A stretch of DNA of 5,440 nt from Pseudomonadota bacterium (lineage in GTDB: Bacteria; Pseudomonadota; Alphaproteobacteria; Rhizobiales; Beijerinckiaceae), in the NCBI GenBank assembly GCA_028876585.1, contig JAGWRL010000344.1, positions 1-5,440 on the forward strand, in the 5' to 3' direction. The position numbers and the translations under genes are program-made. The notes below the pieces were generated by a model. It ran no database searches, was not told the origin of the DNA, and was given only the letters and a program-made list of their open reading frames with translations. Below are positions 1 through 5,440 of the stretch, piece after piece (position 1 is the stretch's first letter; the number at the start of each line of letters is the position of its first letter).

Positions 1-1
1 A

Positions 2-823
2 ATCCCGCGCGTCGTGGTGCCGCCGCGCACGGTCTATAGCGAGCAGCTCGCGGGGATGTTGCTGATCCGGATCACCCGCTTCAATCGCGGCACCGCGACC
101 GGATTCGCAGCCCCGATCGAACAGGCGCTGGCCGGACCCACCGCGCCCGACGGGATCGTGCTCGATCTGCGCGGCGATCCCGGCGGCCTGCTGGACGAGG
201 CAGTGACTGTGGCGGACGGGCTGCTGGGCGCGGGCGTGGTGGTGCGGACCGAGGGGCGCGACCCGAAAGCCTCGGCGATCTGGCGGTCCACGCCGGGGGA
301 ACTGGCGGCCGGGCTGCCGGTGGTCGTGCTGGTCGATGGGCGGACGGCGAGTGCGGCCGAGATTCTCGCCGGCGCGCTGGCCGATCGCGGGCGGGCAGTG
401 GTGGTGGGCAGCGCGACCTTCGGCAAGGGGCTGGTGCAGACTTTCACCCGGCTGCCGGGCGGGGGGGAATTGTTCGTGACCTGGAGCCGGGTGCTGGCGC
501 CACGCGGCTGGCCGCTGCAGGGGCTGGGGGTGATGCCGCAAATCTGCACCAGCCTCGGCGTGCCGGCGGTGGAGCGGGACCTGGCGGCGCTGGATCGGGG
601 CGAGCAGCCGCTTTATGCCGATCTGGTGCGCGCGCGGACCCTGCGTGCCCCGGTGCCGCCGGCGGAAATGATGGCGGTGCGCGGCACCTGTCCGCCGGCG
701 GTGGGCCAGGAACTGGACCTGGAGGTCGCGCATTATCTGATCGAGCATCCTGCGGCCTATGCGGCGGCGCTGCTGCCGCCGCTGCGCGAGCCGCTGTCGG
801 GACCGATCGCCGCCCCGCCGTGA
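2..823 (+). CDS. S41-family C-terminal processing serine peptidase (CtpA/Tsp type), 5'-truncated by window edge
   Basis: This is the C-terminal part of a serine endopeptidase of MEROPS family S41. Such enzymes cleave proteins near their C-termini, usually in the periplasm, using a Ser-Lys dyad. The reading frame is open to the left edge; the GTG at 14 is probably internal, because the S41 fold and any PDZ domain and signal peptide would lie upstream. Visible family landmarks are IVLDLRGDPGG (155-187), TASAAEI with the likely catalytic Ser at codon 350-352, and TFGKG with the likely catalytic Lys at codon 425-427. The Ser-Lys spacing of 25 residues matches CtpA. After GLGVMPQI the protein continues for about 90 residues, with two Cys (codons 545-547 and 686-688), a tail I cannot assign to a domain. 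Catalytic residues are intact, so this is not an obvious pseudogene. The substrate is unknown. It is the plus-strand gene upstream of prs, with a 153-bp gap, so co-transcription is possible but not shown. Confidence 0.9.
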   Translation: MPRVVVPPRTVYSEQLAGMLLIRITRFNRGTATGFAAPIEQALAGPTAPDGIVLDLRGDPGGLLDEAVTVADGLLGAGVVVRTEGRDPKASAIWRSTPGELAAGLPVVVLVDGRTASAAEILAGALADRGRAVVVGSATFGKGLVQTFTRLPGGGELFVTWSRVLAPRGWPLQGLGVMPQICTSLGVPAVERDLAALDRGEQPLYADLVRARTLRAPVPPAEMMAVRGTCPPAVGQELDLEVAHYLIEHPAAYAAALLPPLREPLSGPIAAPP

Positions 824-837
824 TCGGCCCCCCCAAG

Positions 838-885
838 GGCAAGGTCCGGGGCAAAGTCCGGGGCAAAGTCCGGGGCAAGGTTCAT
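838..885 (+). repeat. 12-bp direct tandem repeat, four units, in the S41 peptidase-prs intergenic region
   Basis: Four head-to-tail 12-bp units run without spacers: GGCAAGGTCCGG (838-849), GGCAAAGTCCGG (850-861 and 862-873, identical) and a degenerate GGCAAGGTTCAT (874-885). The array starts 14 bp after the peptidase stop and ends 91 bp before the prs ATG. The unit is not self-complementary, so it does not form a simple hairpin array. Its length is a multiple of three, so a frame through it would read repeated Gly-Lys-Val-Arg, but there is no good evidence that it is translated. Copy number could vary by replication slippage. It lies where a prs promoter or leader would be, so an effect on prs expression is possible but unproven. 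The rest of the 824-976 gap shows no convincing sigma-70 promoter or U-tailed terminator. Confidence 0.93.
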
Positions 886-976
886 GGACACGTCACGGAG
901 CGGTTGCTAGAAGCCCGGCGGTCGGCGGATTCCGGCCCCGCGCCGCCGCACCTGCCCCCATCTGGATGGCCCCGCC

Positions 977-1909
977 ATGAAGATCGTCGCTTGCAACAGC
1001 AACCGTCCGCTGGCCGAGGCGGTGGCCGCCGTGCTCAATCTGCCGCTGACCCGCGCTTCCGTCCGCCGCTTCGCGGATATGGAAGTATTCGTCGAGATCC
1101 ACGAGAACGTCCGCGGCGAGGACGTGTTCGTGATCCAATCGACCTCCTACCCCGCCAACGACAACCTGATGGAGCTGCTGATCGCGCTGGATGCGCTGCG
1201 GCGGGCTTCGGCGCGGCGGGTGACGGCGGTGATTCCCTATTTCGGCTATGCGCGGCAAGATCGGAAATCCGGCTCGCGCACGCCGATTTCCGCCAAGCTG
1301 GTGGCCAATCTGATCACCGAAGCCGGCGCCAACCGGGTGCTGACGATGGATCTGCACGCCGACCAGATCCAGGGGTTCTTCGATATTCCGGTGGATAATC
1401 TCTACGCCGCGCCGCTGTTTTCACGCGACATCAAGGAACGCTACGCCGGGCGGGACCTGATGATCGTCTCGCCCGACGTGGGCGGCGTGGTGCGGGCGCG
1501 CGCGGTGGCGACACGGCTCAACTGCGACCTCGCCATCATCGACAAGCGGCGCGAGCGTGCCGGCATCTCCGAGGTGATGAACGTGATCGGCGATGTCTCC
1601 GGCCGCGACTGCATCCTGCTCGACGACATCGTCGATTCGGGCGGCACGCTGTGCAACGCGGCGGTGGCACTGATCGCGCAGGGGGCACGCTCGGTCGGCG
1701 TGTATGTCACGCACGGCGTGCTGTCGGGCGGCGCGGTGGCGCGCATCGCCGCCTCCAACCTGAGCGAACTGGTGCTGACCGACACCATCGCCCCGACCGA
1801 GGCGGTGCGCCAGGCCCGCAACATCCGCGTCGTCACCATCGCGCCGCTGATCGGCGAGGCGATCGCCCGCATCTACAAGGAAGAAAGCGTGTCGAGCCTG
1901 TTCGATTGA
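977..1909 (+). CDS. prs: Ribose-phosphate pyrophosphokinase (PRPP synthetase)
   Basis: This cytoplasmic enzyme transfers pyrophosphate from ATP to ribose 5-phosphate, giving PRPP for purine, pyrimidine, His, Trp and NAD synthesis. The 310-residue length is usual for class I bacterial PRPP synthetases (about 310-320). Landmarks in order are [18 protein letters not shown] at residues 90-107 (ATP-binding region), [17 protein letters not shown] at 125-141 with the active-site His128, and the catalytic flexible loop DKRRERAG at 189-196 with Lys190 and Arg192. The PRPP-binding loop [13 protein letters not shown] lies at 213-225 with the acidic pair Asp216/Asp217. The C-terminus ending in SSLFD is typical. 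The ATG at 977 gives the expected [10 protein letters not shown]-terminus; the upstream Shine-Dalgarno is weak (TGGATGG around 963-969). All key residues are present. The sequence resembles alphaproteobacterial, especially Acetobacteraceae-like, Prs. It is a single housekeeping gene convergent with the cytochrome gene. Confidence 0.98.
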   Translation: MKIVACNSNRPLAEAVAAVLNLPLTRASVRRFADMEVFVEIHENVRGEDVFVIQSTSYPANDNLMELLIALDALRRASARRVTAVIPYFGYARQDRKSGSRTPISAKLVANLITEAGANRVLTMDLHADQIQGFFDIPVDNLYAAPLFSRDIKERYAGRDLMIVSPDVGGVVRARAVATRLNCDLAIIDKRRERAGISEVMNVIGDVSGRDCILLDDIVDSGGTLCNAAVALIAQGARSVGVYVTHGVLSGGAVARIAASNLSELVLTDTIAPTEAVRQARNIRVVTIAPLIGEAIARIYKEESVSSLFD

Positions 1910-1919
1910 GGCGGCCTCA
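1907..1919. other. Perfect 13-bp palindrome formed by the convergent stop codons of prs and the cytochrome gene
   Basis: TGAGGC (1907-1912), a central G, and GCCTCA (1914-1919) form a perfect inverted repeat with 6-base arms. The left arm begins with the prs stop TGA. The right arm, read on the minus strand, begins with the cytochrome stop TGA, so both messages end in TGAGGC. As RNA it could form only a short hairpin (5 bp with a 3-base loop), and no U-run follows on either strand. It is therefore not a convincing intrinsic terminator, though it could contribute to bidirectional 3'-end formation. Confidence 0.6.
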
Positions 1920-3563
1920 GCGCTCCACCCGCCACACCGACCTGTCGCTCCAGCCGCGCAGCGCCGCCGACGCCCATGAAATCGACTTGTCGGCGTGGCA
2001 CGTGTTGCAGGCGTTGGGGATTTTGAGCCGCTCGCCCTCTTCCGGGTAGACGAAGCGGAACGTGTGGCTGCGCACGTTCACGTCGGCCAGCGTCTGCGCG
2101 ATCTTCGGCATGTGGCAGGCGACGCATTGGCTGCCGGCGCTGTCGGCGGAATGGTGCGTATGTGCCTCGATCGAGACGGCGTGCGGGCCGTTCTGCGTGT
2201 TCGGCCCGTGGCAGGAAAGGCACATGGCGTTGCCGGGCGCGCGCAGCATGGCGTTGTTGTCCGAGCCGTGCGGATCGTGGCAGTTGAAACAGGCGACGCC
2301 GCGCGCATACATCAGGCTCTGCACGAAATCGTTGCCCTGCATGCGGTTCTTGTGCGCCGTGCCGTCGGCGAAATGGGTGAACGTCGTCTCGCCGAGCTTG
2401 TGGTCCTCAAGCTGCCAGAAATCGGCGAGGTTGAGCCCGACGTGATAGCCCACCGGCCAATCGTAATATTTGCCGCCGATCGGATTGCCGGGCGGCCGGC
2501 CCTGCGAATGGCACTGGACGCAGACGTCGTTGGCGTGGACGTAATCGAGCCGCGCCGGGTCGATGATCGTGGCGCGCACGGGATTGGCGACATGGGCGCT
2601 GCCCGGCCCGTGGCAACGTTCGCAGCCGACGTTCCACTCCGTCGGCTTCTTGGTGGCGATGTCGTAGTTGACGGAATGGCAGCCGTCGCACAGCGGCCCG
2701 GTCGGGCGCTGCATGTTGTCGGGCGGGTATAGCGGCGCCCACCAATCGCCGGTGAGGGGCACGAAATACTTGCGCCAGATCTTGTAGGTCGCGTCCCATT
2801 GCGCCGGCAGCGGGAAATAATCATCGCCGACCTGCTTGAAATAGCGCTGTTTCCACTTGCCGCCGTAGATGAAGGCGACGTCGTCCTTGGTGAAGGTCAA
2901 CAGCGGGTCCGGTTTCGAGAAATCGGGCAGCAGCGCGTCGGGATGGGCCTTGGGGTCGAGCACGACATTGGCCATGCGCGTTTTCTTCCAGCGCTCGAAA
3001 ATGTCGCGGTGGCAGGATTGGCAGGCCTGCGAGCCGACATAATGCGCGCCGGCGACGGAAGCCTCCTGCTGCGGTGGGCTGAGCGCGGCGATCTCGGGCA
3101 GATGGCGCAGGAAGGCGACGATCTTCCACAGGTCCGCATCCGGCATCGACCAGGCGGGCATGCCGGTGTTGCGGATGCCATTGCGGATGAAATAGAACAA
3201 TTCGCCGTCGCTCAGGGACGCGACGGGCAGCGCATGCAACTGCGGCGGGCGCGGATAGAGGCCGGCGCCGATCTCCGTCTTGCCGCCGCCGTCATAGCCG
3301 TGACAGGTCTGGCACTTCTGCTGAAACAGGTCGTGCCCGGCGGCGATGGCGGAGGCGTCGCCCGCCAGCGGATTGGCGCGCGTCTTGTCGGCCTCAGGCA
3401 CGCTGGCGCGCAACAGCCACGAGGCGACCGCCACCTCGACAGCGGGCGGCTCGCGTCGCGCGCTCGCCAGGCCGGGAAGGAAGGCGCGGAACGCCAGCAC
3501 CGAGGCGATTGCGACAACGACGATGGCGAGTAGCCAGATCGAGATTTTCCGGCCCGCTCGCAT
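1917..3563 (-). CDS. Nonahaem c-type cytochrome: class I cytochrome c domain plus eight-haem cytochrome c554-like region
   Basis: This is an exported electron-transfer protein of 548 residues. A basic start (MRAGRK) and hydrophobic segment at residues 7-25 form a signal peptide or anchor; ASA at 33-35 could be a signal peptidase I site, and there is no lipobox. Nine CXXCH haem-binding motifs lie at 84-88, 181-185, 292-296, 314-318, 348-352, 425-429, 448-452, 480-484 and 519-523. Residues 66-160 look like a mono-haem class I cytochrome c, with CQTCHGYDGGG and GMPAW, whose Met135 is the likely axial ligand. Residues 175-548 resemble the multihaem cytochrome c554/doubled-CXXCH families, with an unusual haem-free stretch at 186-291. 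Many extra His are available for bis-His ligation. Haem attachment would need a periplasmic Ccm system elsewhere. The start is supported by a GGGAG Shine-Dalgarno 7 bp upstream. The gene follows the cyclase by 11 bp. Electron donor, acceptor and any catalytic activity are unknown; a reductase or a pure electron carrier are both possible. Confidence 0.93.
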   Translation of the reverse strand: MRAGRKISIWLLAIVVVAIASVLAFRAFLPGLASARREPPAVEVAVASWLLRASVPEADKTRANPLAGDASAIAAGHDLFQQKCQTCHGYDGGGKTEIGAGLYPRPPQLHALPVASLSDGELFYFIRNGIRNTGMPAWSMPDADLWKIVAFLRHLPEIAALSPPQQEASVAGAHYVGSQACQSCHRDIFERWKKTRMANVVLDPKAHPDALLPDFSKPDPLLTFTKDDVAFIYGGKWKQRYFKQVGDDYFPLPAQWDATYKIWRKYFVPLTGDWWAPLYPPDNMQRPTGPLCDGCHSVNYDIATKKPTEWNVGCERCHGPGSAHVANPVRATIIDPARLDYVHANDVCVQCHSQGRPPGNPIGGKYYDWPVGYHVGLNLADFWQLEDHKLGETTFTHFADGTAHKNRMQGNDFVQSLMYARGVACFNCHDPHGSDNNAMLRAPGNAMCLSCHGPNTQNGPHAVSIEAHTHHSADSAGSQCVACHMPKIAQTLADVNVRSHTFRFVYPEEGERLKIPNACNTCHADKSISWASAALRGWSDRSVWRVER

Positions 3564-3570
3564 GGCGTCG

Positions 3571-3575
3571 CTCCC
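3571..3575 (-). promoter_or_regulatory. Ribosome binding site of the nonahaem cytochrome gene
   Basis: Read on the minus strand, GGGAG lies 7 bases before the ATG at 3563-3561. Its first base is the last base of the cyclase stop codon TAG (3577-3575). It is the clearest Shine-Dalgarno in the window. It fixes the cytochrome start and suggests that ribosomes finishing the cyclase can reinitiate on the cytochrome. Confidence 0.75.
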
Positions 3576-4843
3576 TATTTCGCCGGCTCCTGGCCTTCGA
3601 CCGCCGGCGCGAACAGGTTATGCGGCTTGTCGAGCCCGCGCAATTCAAACGCGCCCAGGCTCGGCAATTCACTGCAATAGCCGTAGGCGCAGGCGAAATC
3701 GTCGGAGACGATCAGCGGCAGGTCGCGCGCCTTGGCGACGCTCTCGATTCGGCTGACCAGATTGACCGCCGGACCGATCACCGTGAAATCGACCCGGTCG
3801 ACCGAGCCGATATTGCCATAGGTCACCTCGCCGAAATGCAGCGCGATCACCAATCGCAGCGGCGCCTCGCCCGGCAGGGTCGGCCGCAACGCCAGCGCGG
3901 CCAGCGTCTCGCGCGCGGCGGCGAGCGCGCTTTGCGCGGCCGCGCGCGCCTGCTCCGGCCGCTCGGCCGGGAAGATCGCCAGCAGCCCGTCGCCGACGAA
4001 TTTCAATATCTCGCCGCCGTGGGTGGCGATCGCCTGCGCCTGCAAGTCGAACAGTTCGTTCAGCGTCGCGATCACATGCCCGCTCGGCGCGTGGTCCGAC
4101 AAAGCGGTGAAGCCGCGCAGGTCCGACGACCAGATCGCCGCGCTGATCTCTTCGCCGCTGCCGCGCTGGATTTTCCCCGCCAGCACCCGCGGCCCGGTCT
4201 GCGCGCCGAGATAGGCGGCGAGCACATTCTCGGCGATCTGGCGCTGGCTGCGCATGTCGGCGATCAGCGCGATCTCGTGGCTAAAGCCGGTCATCACGTC
4301 GATCTCGGCCTGGCGGAAACCGCCCGGCGCATCGGAGACGTAAGTCATCACATGCGCCTCGAAGCCGAACGGGCTCTCGACCGGAAACACCAGATAATCC
4401 GTGCCGCCGCGCGCCTTCAGGTCCGCCAGGATCGACAGGTCGAAATCGGCCCCGTCGCCTTCGAGCCGGCGGCGGATGGTGCGGCCCTCGTTGCGCGCCT
4501 GCACGACGGGATTGTCGGAGGTCGGCACGATGTCGAGCACCTCGTGCTTGATCATGATCTTGCGCGTCTCGGCTTCGTCCTTCCACCAATGATAGGTCGC
4601 GCCGATGAATTGGGGATGCAGCGTCGAGGTGTTGACGCCGACGCGCAGCAGGCTGATGCCGGCCGCCGTCAGCCGCCACGAATATTCGTCGATCACCTTG
4701 GCGAAGGAGACCTCGCGCCGCGCCGCGCCGCGCAACCAGCGCGCCACCCCGTCGAGCGTCTCGAATTGCGGCCGCTCCGATTCGGGCGTGCGCACCATCG
4801 TCGTGACGACGGTCGCCAGCGTGAGTTTGGAGACCGCCGCCAT
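3575..4843 (-). CDS. Soluble class III adenylate/guanylate cyclase with uncharacterised N-terminal domain
   Basis: This protein of 422 residues probably makes cAMP from ATP in the cytoplasm; no membrane segment or signal peptide is visible. The class III cyclase domain covers about residues 230-415. Asp241 in SSDLRGFT and Asp285 in KFVGDGLLAIF are the two metal-binding Asp. Lys281 is the purine-recognition Lys, and Thr354 in DFTVIGPAVN takes the second specificity position. Asn361 and Arg365 (NLVSR) are the transition-state residues. A Lys/Thr pair is compatible with ATP rather than GTP as substrate, as in some bacterial adenylate cyclases. Residues 25-200, containing STLHPQF and YHWW, form an N-terminal region typical of alphaproteobacterial soluble cyclases and may be a GAF-like sensor; its ligand is unknown. 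A short linker (about 201-230, ENVLAAYLG...GKIQRG) joins the two. The frame stays open upstream through the aminotransferase gene, but the ATG at 4843 is chosen because it sits in TGATG with the aminotransferase stop and gives the family-like N-terminus. No strong Shine-Dalgarno precedes it, consistent with translational coupling. Confidence 0.92.
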   Translation of the reverse strand: MAAVSKLTLATVVTTMVRTPESERPQFETLDGVARWLRGAARREVSFAKVIDEYSWRLTAAGISLLRVGVNTSTLHPQFIGATYHWWKDEAETRKIMIKHEVLDIVPTSDNPVVQARNEGRTIRRRLEGDGADFDLSILADLKARGGTDYLVFPVESPFGFEAHVMTYVSDAPGGFRQAEIDVMTGFSHEIALIADMRSQRQIAENVLAAYLGAQTGPRVLAGKIQRGSGEEISAAIWSSDLRGFTALSDHAPSGHVIATLNELFDLQAQAIATHGGEILKFVGDGLLAIFPAERPEQARAAAQSALAAARETLAALALRPTLPGEAPLRLVIALHFGEVTYGNIGSVDRVDFTVIGPAVNLVSRIESVAKARDLPLIVSDDFACAYGYCSELPSLGAFELRGLDKPHNLFAPAVEGQEPAK

Positions 4844-5440
4844 CAGCCAAATCGCTTGAGGGCGCGGCCGAACTTGTCGAACATCTCGTCGATCTCGGCC
4901 GGGGTGATGATCAGCGGCGGGCAGAACGCGATCACGTCGCCGATGGCGCGGATGATCAGGCCTTCCTCGTGGCAGAGTTCGGCGAGCCGCGCGCCGCACG
5001 AACCCGGCGGATCGAACGGCGCCTTGCTCGCCTTGTCGGCGACGAATTCCAGCGCGCCGACCAGCCCGACGCCGCGCGCTTCGCCAACCAGCGGATGCGA
5101 GGCGAAGCCGCGCAGCCGCTCCTGAAACTGCGGCGCCATCCGCCGCGCCGCCCCGACCAGATCCTTCTCCTCGATGATGTCGAGGTTCTCCAGCGCCACC
5201 GCCGTGCCGACGGGATGCCCGCTCGCCGTGAAGCCATGCGCGAACACGCCGATCTTGGCCGAATTGTCGGCCAGCGTCTGATAGACCTTGTCGGTGAACA
5301 GGATCGCGCTGAGCGGGAAATAGCTCGACGTGATCGCCTTCGACACGACCATGAAATCGGGCTGGATATTGTAGGTCTGGCAACCGAACATCGCGCCGGT
5401 GCGGCCGAAGCCGGTGATGACCTCGTCCGCCACCACTAGC
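4843..5440 (-). CDS. Class III PLP-dependent aminotransferase, C-terminal part (5' end beyond window)
   Basis: About 198 C-terminal residues of a class III (omega-amino acid:pyruvate type) aminotransferase are present; full-length members usually have 430-460. The frame is open to the right edge. Landmarks are VADEVITGFGRTG near the edge, whose Asp (residue 5 of the visible part) pairs with the PLP pyridine nitrogen, and VVSKAITSSYFPLSA with the Schiff-base Lys (residue 34, codon 5340-5338). FAHGFTASGHPVG follows, with a Thr (residue 71) that usually contacts the PLP phosphate across the dimer. The C-terminus has IGDVIAFCPPLIIT, typical of the putrescine/beta-alanine/omega-amino acid group. 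Catalytic residues are intact. The amino donor cannot be predicted from this fragment, and the substrate-pocket N-terminal segment is missing. The stop codon shares one base with the cyclase ATG, so it appears to be an upstream gene of the same operon. Confidence 0.95.
   Translation of the reverse strand, partial: LVVADEVITGFGRTGAMFGCQTYNIQPDFMVVSKAITSSYFPLSAILFTDKVYQTLADNSAKIGVFAHGFTASGHPVGTAVALENLDIIEEKDLVGAARRMAPQFQERLRGFASHPLVGEARGVGLVGALEFVADKASKAPFDPPGSCGARLAELCHEEGLIIRAIGDVIAFCPPLIITPAEIDEMFDKFGRALKRFG

Noticed and set aside
824..852. Possible terminator after the peptidase gene from GGCCCC...GGGGC pairing
   Set aside because: The complementary arms are only about five bases, are separated by a long loop, and are not followed by a T-run. 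Chance pairing is likely in GC-rich DNA.
881..911. Possible prs promoter with a TTGCTAGAA element at 904-912
   Set aside because: No -35/-10 pair with proper spacing and a good match to the sigma-70 consensus could be found, so I do not annotate it as a promoter.
820..1398. Open frame starting at a GTG that overlaps the peptidase stop (GTGA), running through the tandem repeat (GKVR repeats) into prs
   Set aside because: Most of it is the prs gene read in another frame, with Arg/Gly/Pro-rich composition. There is no clear Shine-Dalgarno and no family resemblance. The stop/start overlap is probably coincidence.
1995..3533. Two plus-strand open frames (1995-2732 and 2799-3533) opposite the cytochrome gene
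   Set aside because: Both are shadows of the nine-CXXCH cytochrome on the minus strand. Their low-complexity Val/Ala/Arg composition and lack of domains argue against real genes.
3509..5125. Long plus-strand open frame of 538 codons opposite the cyclase and parts of its neighbours
   Set aside because: It is antisense to three well-supported genes and Arg/Asp/Gln-rich in the way expected of an antisense shadow in GC-rich DNA. It has no recognisable motif.
4844..5383. N-terminal extension of the cyclase in the same frame, up to 180 extra residues
   Set aside because: This stretch is the aminotransferase gene in another frame; the aminotransferase frame has all its PLP-binding motifs. The TGATG junction gives a natural cyclase start at 4843.

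Overview
The window is GC-rich and gene-dense, with alphaproteobacterial character. The ribose-phosphate pyrophosphokinase reads like those of Rhodospirillales/Acetobacteraceae, and the cyclase belongs to a soluble type common in Rhizobiales and their relatives. The organism assignment comes from protein character alone and is tentative. There are five protein-coding genes, two of them cut by the window edges. I see no RNA genes, insertion sequences, CRISPR arrays or phage genes.

Left part, plus strand (1-1909): the C-terminal portion of an S41-family (CtpA/Tsp-type) serine peptidase runs in from the left edge and ends at 823. A 153-bp intergenic stretch follows, carrying a 12-bp direct tandem repeat of almost four units. 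Then comes a complete prs gene (977-1909), whose product makes PRPP for nucleotide, histidine, tryptophan and NAD synthesis.

Right part, minus strand (1917-5440): a tightly packed gene set is read from right to left. It consists of a class III PLP-dependent aminotransferase (5' part outside the window), a soluble class III adenylate cyclase, and an exported cytochrome c with nine CXXCH haem motifs. The aminotransferase stop and cyclase start share one base (TGATG). The cyclase and cytochrome are 11 bp apart, and the cytochrome's Shine-Dalgarno touches the cyclase stop codon. This layout strongly suggests one transcript with translational coupling.

The two halves converge. prs and the cytochrome gene end 7 bp apart, and their two stop codons form the ends of a perfect 13-bp palindrome. 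The left half is housekeeping. The right half looks accessory and is the more interesting part: it puts a cAMP-producing enzyme with an uncharacterised N-terminal domain next to a periplasmic or membrane-anchored nonahaem cytochrome of unknown function. How the three products work together cannot be read from the sequence. A link between redox state and cAMP signalling is only a hypothesis.
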